From the NCBI GenBank assembly GCA_027605045.1, contig JAQFWX010000003.1, positions 1,178,001 through 1,242,000 on the forward strand: a DNA stretch of 64,000 nt. The letters run 5' to 3'. Each line of letters opens with the position of its first letter. The first letter of the stretch is position 1. The DNA comes from Phallus indusiatus. Lineage: Eukaryota > Basidiomycota > Agaricomycetes > Phallales > Phallaceae. Below the pieces are notes generated by a model that was not told where the DNA came from, made no database searches, and saw nothing but the letters and a program-made list of their open reading frames with translations. Made by a program: the position numbers and the translations under genes. Shown here piece after piece: positions 1 through 9,975 of this stretch.

Positions 1-1129
1 CCCATTAGGCAAACTATAAGGATACATTACACAAGGTTCCACTCCAAATTTGATGATCCTAATTATCTTCTCTCACAGGATCTTGAAGATGCCCTGAAAA
101 GAGATCCCATTGCAATTGCACATGAAATTATCAATCTCATTCGTATGTCTCAGGTTTACCACACAGAGTTTTTATCTCTAATTGAGTATGAGAATCAGGC
201 GCAAAAATGGGTTGACAAAACTAATGGTCAAGGAAGTATTGTTATGCTACCAAAACTGACTCCAATTTGGGACATGCCCACTCACTGGGGTTCAGCATAT
301 CTCAGCATTTCACGCATGCGCCTTTTGAAACAGGTATGTACTATGTACTACATGTGTTAGTTGATCAATTATCTCACTATCTTCAGCCGCTCGAGATCTA
401 TATGTCCAATCACTCTGATATTTTCAGACACACTAAGTTAACAGTGTCAGAGTGGACTGTTTTAGATCACATTGGTGATATTCTTGAGGTATTTTCCGAT
501 TTATATCAGTGGAATTATCTGACACAAATATCAGTGTCTATATATTCTGCAAGAGATGATGTCTCATGAATCAACTCCAATGTTGGCCTGTTCATTTCCC
601 GCATATGAAAGTGTTTTAGTGTCATTCAAAGAGGCAGTCATATATGAAACATGCCATCCAAGCCGGAATTGATAATATGCAAAAGAATTACAATGAGCAT
701 GTCTTCTCAAAATTGTTCATCCTTGCAATTGGTGTGTTTAATGTTATCTTTTATTGGTGCATATTATAAAACTCATCCATTCTAGCTATCCATGTGTCAA
801 TGTGAATGAGATGGTTTGAATGTAAATGGTCTAAAAATGGTGTCAATTATGGTTGTAATGTGATTTATGAAGAGGTTTAAGTCATTTTATGTTTACTAGT
901 AAAGATTGAGTCATACTGTTGACACATTTATATAGCTTTACAAGTATCAATCCAAATTGTCGCCATCCACACCATCTGTCCCTTCTTACCAAAGTTCCCA
1001 AAAGGATACAAGATTCAAACTTTATAGTGATTTTCTTGATGACCCAAACAGTACTTCCACAAGACAAATATCTGCCTGCCCTATCAAAAAGGAGTTTGAG
1101 CAGTACTTCGACTCTAATGCTCTAGATAT
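1..1129 (+). pseudogene. decayed hAT-family transposase, C-terminal half
   Basis: Broken reading frames carry pieces typical of the C-terminal half of hAT transposases. The segment WDMPTHWGSAYLS (about 270-310) resembles the family's D-x-P-T-R-W-N-S-T block. LTVSEWTVLDHIGDILEVF (about 440-495) resembles the helix that follows it. STPMLACSFPAYE (about 572-612) and KKEFEQYF (about 1088-1112) also sit where hAT proteins have similar segments. No frame stays open across the region, and the left end lies outside the window. The expected conserved arginine after the P-T pair is replaced by histidine. An R1 repeat starts immediately at the right end. Identification is by motif memory, so the family call is firm but the subfamily is not. 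Confidence 0.6.
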
Positions 1130-1291
1130 TAGAATTGGTATAGAGACGATGTTATATTAACCTCAACAACACTGGAGACAGATGGTGAATACTCTGTATA
1201 AAGAGTATTCCCATCACTCCAGGCTTACCTATACCGCGTCTGGGCGCCTATTAGGCGCCCATAGCGCTGGTATAATCTAATCTACCTAGAG
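1130..1291 (-). repeat. R1 short repeat, copy 1
   Basis: This copy matches R1 copies at 4090-4262, 4424-4492 and 6634-6790. It contains two self-complementary stretches: GAATACTCT/AGAGTATTC around 1188-1211, and the hairpin TGGGCGCC-TATTA-GGCGCCCA at 1241-1261. Strand is given relative to the copy at 4090, which begins TGTTAGAATATG. Confidence 0.75.
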
Positions 1292-1473
1292 AGATGCCCA
1301 TGGGCATCATGTCACTTAGGTTTGGCTTGAGCATCTGGCACTTATGTATATAGTAGCTGTACCTAGAGTGAGGGGCCCTAAGCTTGTTCTCTTAGAATCC
1401 CCTCCCTCTAGATGAGAGTTTATTCTCAATGTATTGCTTAGGATCCTCTAGCCTGAGCTGAGTAGCCCTAACA
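1292..1473 (+). repeat. LTR-A fragment (3' part)
   Basis: The stretch resembles the 3' half of the complete LTR-A at 18789-19188. Shared blocks are the CTAGAGTGAGGG...CCCTAAGCTTGTTCTCTTAG region and the terminal GAGTAGCCCTAACA. The 5' half is missing and no target duplication is visible. Confidence 0.7.
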
Positions 1474-1506
1474 GTAGAACAGGGCTTCTACTCACAGACT
1501 GGCTGT

Positions 1507-2342
1507 CACTGGAGACATTGTAGGGTTTAGCCAAACAAAGGATCCTAAGAAAATTATAGTTCGAGGTATAGGCTATTAACAATTTACCAAATTGCAAAAC
1601 CATATTATAACTAATACTCAGGTTAAGGGATTCTGGCTTGCAAAATTATCAGTATACTGTTATAATTATCTTGACCAAATTATGTAATAATTCTTTATCA
1701 TATAAGCCTACAATTAATATTATCCATTCAGTAAAATAATGAATAGAATGAAACTTATATGATCATCATCTATATTGAAGAATGTTCTAAAAATCTTTTT
1801 TATATTTATTGTGAAAATATATTTCTATTATAATTTAGATGCATGGAAAAACCTTAATTTTAAGCATGAGATTACATTGTGTAATATCAGAGTTTTCCTG
1901 GGAAAACCTTAATAATACATGGATTTCTGGAAAATCTTGAGAAAACTCTAATGTCACATACTGTGACCTCAAGTTTTAATTACATAGAAACTCAGTATTT
2001 CTCACTCCCTCAAAATTATGATAAAAAACTGGATTGATAAGTAATTATATTAACTTCATTATATAATTTTCTGCTATGGTTAACAATAATATATGTTTTA
2101 CTTTGTATACTATTTGATTGAATAGAAAAAGTTATTGATAGTATTATATAAGTAAAAATTCTTACATAATTTAACTAAGATAAAAATAGCAACATACTGA
2201 CAATTTTTCAAGTCAGAATCCCTTGATCTGAGTATTAGTTATAATATGATATTACAAGTCAGTGAATTGTTATATGCCTATACCTTGAACTATAATTTTC
2301 TTAGGATCCTTTTTTTGGTCAAACCCTACAATGTCTCCAGTG
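1507..2342. mobile_element. CACTA-like non-autonomous DNA transposon
   Basis: The element is 836 bp and has long terminal inverted repeats of at least about 130 bp. Both ends begin CACTGGAGACATTGTAGGG read inwards. The inverted match continues with few mismatches through blocks such as GGATCCTAAGAAAATTATAG. It is flanked by the 3-bp direct repeat TGT (1504-1506 and 2343-2345). A CACTN terminus with a 3-bp duplication is the signature of the CACTA/EnSpm superfamily, which includes the Plavaka elements of basidiomycetes. The interior is very AT-rich and has no credible ORF, so the element would need a transposase from elsewhere. Confidence 0.8.
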
Positions 2343-2470
2343 TGTTTTTATTGACATTTGTTATCGAGAAATCACACTTGACACCGACTATCACAGTTTC
2401 CTACAAATCCCATCCATAATTGACCCCTCTGCCCCTCTTCATTAACCATTTCTTCCCTCTCTTTTCTCTC

Positions 2471-2650
2471 ATGGATATTCCACCCACTCCTCCTCCCATC
2501 ACCCTCAACGATGTTGTGACTATAATGATGCAGTGATTTGTGGATTTGGACACCCATATGGCGAGCGAAGAAAACCATACCTCACAAATAGAAGAGGCTC
2601 TGCAGGCTATCCAGGATTCAGCCACTGCTGCTCCAATCCAAAACCCCCCT
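2471..2650 (+). pseudogene. gag-like N-terminal fragment of an LTR retrotransposon
   Basis: A short frame opens MDIPPTPPPITLNDVVTIM, has an in-frame stop soon after, then continues as an acidic Glu/Gln/Ala-rich stretch up to an LTR-B fragment. Proline-rich starts followed by short acidic helices are common in gag proteins of fungal Gypsy elements. No zinc knuckle or protease is present. The call rests on composition and context, so it is tentative. Confidence 0.3.
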
Positions 2651-2878
2651 GTTACGGTATGCTAGCTCTTACCTAGCTTTCGATTTATTTGATTTCTTTC
2701 AGTTTCATTTCGCACCTCGATTTCCTTCACTTCCCACACTTTGCCTCTCAGCATCCTCTGTTTCATTTTCTCATTTTTTTGATTTCCTTGATTTCTTTGA
2801 TTTCTGTTTGTATCATCATGAATTCCATGGAGATCAGTTGGGCACTTCAAGTCATGTACTTATATGTTTTTCCCTAGA
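2651..2878 (+). repeat. LTR-B fragment (5' part)
   Basis: It begins TGTTACGGTATGCTAGC and follows the complete LTR-B at 12230-12581 through the pyrimidine-rich tract and the ATTCCATGGAGATCAGT block. It stops at TTTTCCCTAGA. The 3' third, including the CCCTAACA terminus, is absent. Confidence 0.75.
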
Positions 2879-3279
2879 TGTTAAGTACTGCTATAGATAC
2901 TAGAATATACGTTAGTTGCTGAATAAAACACTATCAACTGTCACCCTTGGTTGATGAGAGTCAGGACTTGGCCTCAACCTGAGTGGGTTGTGTTGCGACA
3001 GTCTTCTTCAAGATTTGTCCTGATGTTCGAAGTGTTTGTCGAGTTCGTCTAGGAATTGTCTAAGGGCCACGTTCCGAACCTCTAGTTCCACTAACTCAAT
3101 CTCTTGATGAATGAGGTCAATCTTGGCGAGGATGAAAAGTAGTTCAAGGTATGACTCACGGCAATGACGGATGGCTTCCATCATCATGCTTGTCAATGAA
3201 TGAACCCAACATGCAATGATAAAGAGAGTAAGAGAAAGAGGTTTATAGAGATATTGAATGTAGTTCGATATTAAGTCTA
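2879..3279. other. unassigned repeat-region sequence
   Basis: No gene or bounded element is visible. A 62-residue frame on the minus strand (3008-3196) is rich in Glu, Leu and Ile and could be a coiled-coil gag remnant. It has no motif and no partner frame, so it is not called as a gene. Confidence 0.4.
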
Positions 3280-3720
3280 CCCAAATTGTTCATGGCTCCT
3301 TCAATGGAAATAGTTTCAAGATTTTCCTTGGAGGGCTACTCAGTTGCATGAACCCATACCCTGCCCATAATAGTGTCCTAGTGATGGATAATTTCAAGAT
3401 TCACCATGTGAGGGTGTTCAGGAGATGTGTGATGCTGCATATGTCTGTTCTTTTTGCTCATGCTGAATGTATTTCGATTTATTCTTGTTGTCCACAGCAG
3501 TGTAAAGCTCATTTACCTACCCCCATATTTGCCTGATTTTAACCCAATAGAAGAATGTTTTTCTTTTCTGAAGTCATATATAAGGAGACACAGCACACGT
3601 TTTCAAGCATATGTAGACAGTGGTGATGCACACAAACCATTCTTATTCTTATATGAGGCCTTGGACAAGGTGACAGAAGAACATATAAAAGGATGGTACC
3701 ATCATTCAAATTACATTTAG
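3280..3720 (+). pseudogene. Tc1/mariner-type transposase fragment (DDE catalytic half)
   Basis: Two frames carry the catalytic core of a fungal Tc1-like transposase: LVMDNFKIHH (about 3369-3400, second Asp) and LPPYLPDFNPIEECFSFLK (about 3514-3570, downstream acidic residue and the P-D-F-N-P-I-E block). The C-terminal helix and stop follow at 3718-3720. The two parts lie in different frames. The N-terminal helix-turn-helix half and the first catalytic Asp are missing here. A minus-strand remnant at 7290-8345 carries the complementary N-terminal half. Confidence 0.75.
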
Positions 3721-4089
3721 AACTAGTACATTGCTTGTTTGTATCAAATAAACCATGTAAAAAATCATGTGAAACATAAAAAAACAGCAGGAATGCATGA
3801 ACTGACAAAGAGTCGGCGAAGAACCTATCTGATATTTCAAAGAGAGGCAGAGTACACACCAGCTATAGCACTCAATTAGCATAATAAGCTCCTTCTGATG
3901 CCATCTCCAAAGCATGTCTGTGAAAAATAAATGGGTGATGTTGGTTGCAAGAAGTGTACACTAGCAGCAGGGTATATCAGTGTGCTCCTTGGCAAATGAG
4001 TGGACAATCAACAAAAGAAACATTACCATGCACTAGAGAATCAGTTGGGGTGTTTCTCACCATAAAATGAAAGGTATTCAAGAAGTTTG
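3721..4089. other. unassigned sequence
   Basis: No gene or repeat boundary is recognised. An R1 copy starts directly afterwards. Confidence 0.4.
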
Positions 4090-4262
4090 TGTTAGAATAT
4101 GATCTGTACATCTCTCTAGGTAGATTAGATTATACCAGCGCTATGGGTGCCCAGATGCGGTATAGGTAAGCCTGGAGTGATGGGAATACTCTTTATGCAG
4201 AGTATTCACCATCTGTCTCCAGTGTTGTTGAGGATAACATCATCTCTATACCAATTCTATTA
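4090..4262 (+). repeat. R1 short repeat, full-length copy with TSD
   Basis: The copy is 173 bp, from TGTTAGAATATGATC to CCAATTCTATTA, and is flanked by the 5-bp direct repeat GTTTG (4085-4089 and 4263-4267). The ends are weakly inverted (TGTTAGAAT against TAATAGAAT). A 5-bp duplication with a TG start fits a very short LTR (TRIM/SMART-like), but a MITE is also possible. It has no coding potential. Confidence 0.7.
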
Positions 4263-4423
4263 GTTTGAGGTGTGCTGGTGTTCAAGAGAGGAGGATGTGG
4301 GCACAAAAATCATATACTAGAAGACTTTGTTTCATTTTAGCTGCAATGTGAGATGTCTACAGGTATGTGCCCTTGGCACTTGGTGGGTGTGAAGCTTCAT
4401 CTAGATTGCCATGAAATATTAAA

Positions 4424-4492
4424 ATTGGTATAGAGATGATGTTATATTAACCTCAATAACAGGAGACAAATGGTGAATACTTCTAACATGAA
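4424..4492 (-). repeat. R1 short repeat, internally deleted copy
   Basis: The copy shares GGTATAGAGATGATGTTATA and the GGAGACA-ATGGTGAATAC block with other R1 copies. It then jumps to the terminal TTCTAACA, so the hairpin-bearing middle is missing. Confidence 0.65.
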
Positions 4493-4534
4493 ACAATTTC
4501 AGCATGATAAAATGTAATGAGGAAGCTAAGTAAG

Positions 4535-4935
4535 TGTTAGAATACGGTAATTAACTATTACGGTCATTCTATATAGTAATCGTCGTGTCATGTTTGATTG
4601 TATTTTCTTTATTATGCGTAGTAGTTCTAGTGTCCCTCAAGGACATTAGATGATTCGTGTTAAGTGATGTAAGCGCCCATACCAGGTAACAGTCCAAGTC
4701 TAATGTGCACGGACCTTACCTTAGCGCTGGTGCACAGATCATCCACTATCATGTATATAATCTTACCTGTTGTAGTCATAGTTCCCTCATCAGGTTATAG
4801 AGATTTGTTACACTGCTAAACCTTCATAAGCGAACTACCAGTATTAGAGTAGAAATCCTTATGTCTTCCACTCTAATCATATCTCACCATACTACTATCC
4901 TATAAGCTGATCAACTGCGTTTTCTCACGCTAACA
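4535..4935 (+). repeat. solo LTR, family C
   Basis: The 401-bp unit begins TGTTAGAATACGG and ends CACGCTAACA. It is flanked by the identical 5-bp repeat GTAAG (4530-4534 and 4936-4940). TG...CA ends with a 5-bp duplication and no internal retrotransposon sequence define a solo LTR. An inverted relative lies at 5582-5975. Confidence 0.88.
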
Positions 4936-5581
4936 GTAAGAGTTGTTGTTTTGTCCCCCAATGTTGCACCAGTAAAACTCGGAATCACTGTGATCTTGTG
5001 CTGGAATATTGGTATGTAGAAAAATTGTTATACTTTGTCTCTTACTACTAACAATAAAGACAGTCACCGTCAAAATGTTTCACCATCAAAACTTTTTCAC
5101 CTACAATGACACAACATACTTCAAAATTACCTATGTATACTCACTGCCATTATGTCCAGCAACCCCTTTCTTAGCTTTAGTCAAGTGCTAGCTAGTCCCC
5201 AGTGACCTCATTGATGGGGTTCTCATCTCTATAACAGACATAAAGATTTTAATACCATTGTTGAAATATGATCTGTTAGGGTGATGATGTCACAAGCAAT
5301 GCATGTGATTGCATAAAGGAATGGAAATAGCAATGAAACAGACAAACATAAAGAGAAAGCAATGTGTGGGAAATATAAATGAAGTAGAGATAAAATGGAG
5401 CTGATGATAATAATTAAGGAAAAATGAGAAATGGTGGTAGACAGACTGGATTACTGTGTATGAAGTTTGGGGAGAGTATGGAGAAGAACAGGTTGTGTAC
5501 TTTGAAGAACCCTTTGGGTTCCAGGCTGTGACTTATGGCATCCTCCATGATGAGTCACCAGGCATGCCAGGTGTGACACCT
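4936..5581. other. spacer between inverted LTR-C copies
   Basis: This is 646 bp with no convincing ORF. A 60-residue frame at 5009-5191 has no recognisable motif. Confidence 0.4.
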
Positions 5582-5975
5582 TGTTAGCATAAGAGAACAC
5601 AGGTGATCAGCTTATAAGATGTTAAGTACGATGAGTACAAATTAGAGTGGAAGTGTGAGGATATCTACTCTAATACTGGTAGTTCACTTAGGAAGGTATA
5701 GCAGTGTAACAAATCTCTATAACCTGATGAGGGAACTACAACTACATGAGGTGAGATTATATACATGAGCGAAGGTGATTTGTGCACCAGCACTAAGATA
5801 AGGTCCGTACGTAATTGACACGGAGTGTTACCTGGCATGGGTGCTTACATCACTTATCAAAACATCATCTAACATCCTTAAGGGACACTAGAACTACCAC
5901 GCATAATAAAAGAAAATACAATCAAATGAGACACTATCTAGAATGACCATAATAGTGAATTACCATATTCTAACA
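5582..5975 (-). repeat. solo LTR, family C (inverted)
   Basis: The 394-bp unit is the reverse complement of the copy at 4535, with clear divergence. It starts TGTTAGCATAAGAG and ends CATATTCTAACA on the plus strand. It is flanked by CACCT on both sides (5577-5581 and 5976-5980). Its own distinct TSD shows an independent insertion. Confidence 0.87.
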
Positions 5976-6633
5976 CACCTGTGGGTACTACCTGTCATAC
6001 CTGATACCTGTTGAGACCCTTCAGCCCAAGAACAGAAACAATAGTCAAGTCTTGGTCCCTTGATGTTGTTGTAAAATGTAGAGTATGCAGCATCACTAGT
6101 AGGGGAGTAGATGAATAGAAAATAATTTCAAAAGATGGCCATGGGAAATCTTCAATGATTCCTTTTCTGAGTCATTTGATCAAGTTGTTGTCATCTGGTT
6201 TTTTCCTCCTCACTATATAAGGAAGTGGTTGATTGGGAGGTTCAAAAGCAAATCAACATACTGGTCCTGGCCTGTTTCTCTGCATTGATATGTCCAGGAT
6301 GATTAATTTCGCTGCACTATCAAGTATGATTCTGAGTGCATACGACACACATTGAATTGATAGATCAAGCAGCATATAAGCACTCATAACCCAATAGAAG
6401 TCATTGAGTGTTGGATACATGAGAGAGATGGAGCACTGATCAATTTCTTATCACAGATTAGTCATATTCAATAAATCTAAAAATAACTGTATGACAAGAA
6501 AATTTGCATAACAAGTTATAAATTGGACATACAAGCTGTCAAATCAATAAAGATTAGCTATTTGTTCAATCCATCAGAAATTACAGTGGTTTGCAGACTC
6601 ATTTGCACCCTGACAAGTTGAGAGTTCATGCTA
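5976..6633. other. unassigned repeat-region sequence
   Basis: No gene is seen. A short block near 6006 (ATACCTGTTGAGACCC) matches the end of the hairpin MITE at 18270-18419, so a decayed copy of that family may lie here. Confidence 0.4.
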
Positions 6634-6790
6634 TGTTATATTAACCTTGAAGACAGATGGTGAATACTCTGTATAAAGAGTATTCCCATCACTCCAGGCT
6701 TACCTATACCGCATCTGGGCGCCTATTAGGCGCCCATAGCGCTGGTATAATCTAATCTACCTAGAGAGGTGTACAGATCATATTCTAACA
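6634..6790 (-). repeat. R1 short repeat, copy 4
   Basis: It runs from TGTTATATTAACC to CATATTCTAACA and keeps both internal palindromes (TGGGCGCC-TATTA-GGCGCCCA at 6716-6736). It lacks the outer GGTATAGAG segment. No matching flanking duplication was found. Confidence 0.7.
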
Positions 6791-7289
6791 AATAAAATAG
6801 ACAGGAATGCCATTTAAATGTGTGATATACATGAATTTCATCATGATTTTCAGAGAAAAAGCAGAGGGAATTTACTGGAAGTGAGGAATGGTGAGGTAGG
6901 AGTGAAGATGGCCAAAGAATGAAATGTCATCAGCTTACTTTTTTAACAGTAAAACAAGCTAATTAATAAGTATTTTTCTAACTCTACATTCTATCATACT
7001 TTTTTTCAAAACAAATACATAATATACAAGAAATCTTGCCCATAAACCCCACTAGGAGTATGGTAATATGTACAATATTTTATTGTTTGTCAGTGTTGGG
7101 CCTAATGGTATATTATGATACTTGTGCTTGGGTTTGACCCTTGCTCCTTCATCTTTTTTTCAGTTGAACATTTTCTCCAGCACTTTTCTCAATATTTCCC
7201 ATTGGTCAATAGATACAATCCAATCGGAAGATGGACTAAAAATAAATCATTATTAATAACTACTTTATTAAGGTAAATACATAGTTTCG
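6791..7289. other. unassigned AT-rich sequence
   Basis: No gene or repeat could be supported. The stretch GGGGCCCATGGGCC at 7290 marks a change of composition. Confidence 0.4.
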
Positions 7290-8345
7290 GGGCCCATGGG
7301 CCTAATTTGGCCCGTGCCTTAAAATATTTAGCCAAGTCATACCAATCCACTGATCACCACATGATGTTACATGCAGGTAACACACAGGTACCCATGGGTT
7401 ATCCACAGATAGTACTTTCTAGAATATTTCATGTACATTCCAGCAATTAGACCATGGATGACAAGCATAGGTCCATGTATGCATAGCTTTCATCCCTGTG
7501 CACCTCATGGTCATTACATGAGAGATCTTACCCTGCATATATCGATGATACTTACAAATCTCATGACTTGTTTACAATTCTCAAGTTCAGATTCAATTTC
7601 AAACTGAGTTAGAATTAATTATCTGACGTATATATAAACCCTAGCAATGAGTATCTAAATACTGGCCAGGGATGAGTACAAACTGATTTCCATGCTGAAA
7701 ATAACTTTTGACCCTTGCATGTTTACCACTGTAGGCACGACCCATTGTTTGATAAGTTGTCAACATACTTACTGAACTCTCATCAGTGAAAACCAAGCAT
7801 TCCAGAGGTTCCTTCAAATCTCAAACAAGAATTGATATGAGTTTCTTCACAACACTCTGCTGCAGCTAAACAAAATAAGCAAAAAAAGAATGTACTTTTT
7901 TCAAAGTAAGTCCCAATGATTTGAATGTTCTTTGAATAGTTGAAAGTGAAACAAGAATGTTTTTTTGCTCTAAAAGTCGCTGAAAAATTTCATCCAAATA
8001 TATATCTGGATGCCGTCCAACCAGAGCTAAAATGAACTAGATAAAGTGTGTGAATAGAATAATGGAGTATAAGTTTTATTACATACCTCGCAGCAATCAA
8101 AATCTAATAGACAAGTATGACCCAATCCTACATATGTTTTGGGATCTTGCATGACAGCTTCAGTTTCATTCCATACAATATTGGAGAACCTGATGAACTA
8201 CACAAGGGCTCATGGCAAGGTTTTTTGCAATGTCAGTGGTGCTATATCCTAGTACTTCACATTAATATATGACTCATTCTTTCAGATCCTTTGAGTATTG
8301 TCTGTGAAGCCTTGCCTTTGAAAGGTGGGGTGACATGCTGAGAGA
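7290..8345 (-). pseudogene. decayed Tc1/mariner transposase (N-terminal half plus first catalytic Asp)
   Basis: Read on the minus strand, broken frames give an N-terminal helix-turn-helix segment (around 8330-8160, with YSTTDIAKNLAMSPCVVHQV). This is followed by GRHPDIYLDEIFQRLLEQKN (around 8020-7965) and STIQRTLKSLGLTLKKVH. Near 7770 is TDESSVSML, the usual place of the first catalytic Asp, then a KHARVKSYFQHGNQFVLIP-like segment. The order is that of fungal Tc1-type transposases. Several in-frame stops and frameshifts separate the parts, so it is inactive. Confidence 0.7.
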
Positions 8346-8534
8346 TTATTTGTGGGAAAAAAATACAGGATAGACAAGAATAGATAAGAAGTTTTATTTA
8401 AGATAAAAGTAGGATGGGTGGTGTAATGTATTCTTAGCAGAACCCAATAGAAGCCTTCTATTAAAAAGAATAATTACAATTACTTGCTGCTGATCTTGTT
8501 TAGGGATTCTGTTTTGCCACTAAAGGGCTGTTGT

Positions 8535-9143
8535 TGTCACGACCCTCGTGCCACCCAATCCTAATCCGGACCTCTCCGAGGTCCGGCGCCCAATCCCCGT
8601 CCATATTTAGTATATCCACCAAGTCCGAGCGTCAGTACTTGTCCCATAGTGCGTAGTCCGTTATTCTGTCCACGTCCAGTAAGTCCGAGGTCCGGACTTC
8701 GTCCGGACTAGGACATTTCCTTATGGGGACATTCTGTCCGGAGCATTAGAAAGCAAGTGCCAGATATGTTTCTGGTGCTGTGCAACTAGTCTCCTTTTAG
8801 TTATATCTCCTTTAGTTCTAGTAGTCTAGCTTTTTGTATTTAAAGCCCCCAGACTTCGTCTGGGGCTCCCCAGTCTGAATATTAAGTTCATTTCGAGTCT
8901 ATCCTCAGCCAGTCTCTTTATAATCAATTCTATTCTTATCTATTTCGCTTAAAGTCCGCTCCCAGTACTTGTCCGGACCTGCCCGGACTACGTCCGGGCT
9001 GTCTCGGACTTCTAGTCCGAAATTAAGGGATATTCAGGGTCGTCTGAGTCGGCGCAGCACATAAGCTGAAGCCAAGTCCCTTCTGTCCCGTAGTCCGGAC
9101 TCCCCGGACTTCCGCCCAGACGCCCGGAACACGGCGCGTGACA
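8535..9143 (+). repeat. solo LTR, family E, copy 1
   Basis: The 609-bp unit begins TGTCACGACCCTCGTGCCAC and ends CGGCGCGTGACA. It is flanked by GTTGT (8530-8534 and 9144-9148). It is studded with CCGGAC/GTCCGG words. The copy at 17052-17660 has exactly the same length and differs at scattered bases. Confidence 0.92.
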
Positions 9144-9148
9144 GTTGT

Positions 9149-9975
9149 TGAAGGTTGAGACTTGATAATTCCACCAGTGATCTGTAAATGTTAATTTTAA
9201 AATAGAGAGTGAGAGGGAAGACCAATTGATAAGTCTTCAGTAAAAGATATAGAGAAGAGGACAAGACTTTTAGAGAAAAAGAAAATAAAGCCTAAAGGCT
9301 GATTGGCTGTTGAAAACCAATTTATTGATTTATCTGAGTACAGGAGTGATGAGACTCTACAGGAAACATAGGCCAGTCTTTATAGACCTTTGCCTGAGAA
9401 CAGATTGTACTGATATGGAAAGAGTCCATTAGAAATCAAGGAGAAATAGAAAGTAACAGACCGCAGGGTCAATGATGCACATGTGTGATCTGGTGAGAAC
9501 AGATCCAAGATCCAGGAGAAATGAATCTGGTGAGAAGATGAACTCAAGATCCTGGTAGATCTGTGAGAAACAAGGATAAAGAATCAAGAGAAATGAGTGG
9601 AGGGAAAATAGGAATAAACAAGGAGAAGGGACTAATAATGGAAAAGGAAGTAGTCGAACAAGAACTCAAAAAGAATAGCATATAATGAGCCAAGGGAGAG
9701 TTTATTGATTTTCCAGTGTTTTTGGGTTAGGTGGCACAAGCCTTTTGAAGTGTTTTTGGCAGAGAGAGGTTGGTATAGAGCCAGGAAGGGAAGATACATG
9801 ACAGGTGGACACTGGACAGACCAGATGCTAAATGTCATGTGATCTCTTACATAATATGAACCCACTCCAGATGTCCTTTGTTCCTAATATATTCATAAGT
9901 CTTGCACAATCCTCCCCACTCTACACATAAGGAACTAATGCTTTGCACCCTTTTCTGCCCTTCACACACCCCTTT
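9149..9975. other. unassigned sequence, purine-rich
   Basis: The plus strand is dominated by A and G with repeated GAGAA and CAAGAT words. No ORF with a recognisable motif is present. Confidence 0.4.

Noticed and set aside
3539..3859. 106-residue minus-strand ORF
   Set aside because: Antisense to the Tc1 transposase C-terminus, no similarity to anything recognised.
1130..6790. R1 copies as a CRISPR-like or tandem array
   Set aside because: Copies are dispersed, in both orientations, separated by unrelated sequence, and one has its own TSD.
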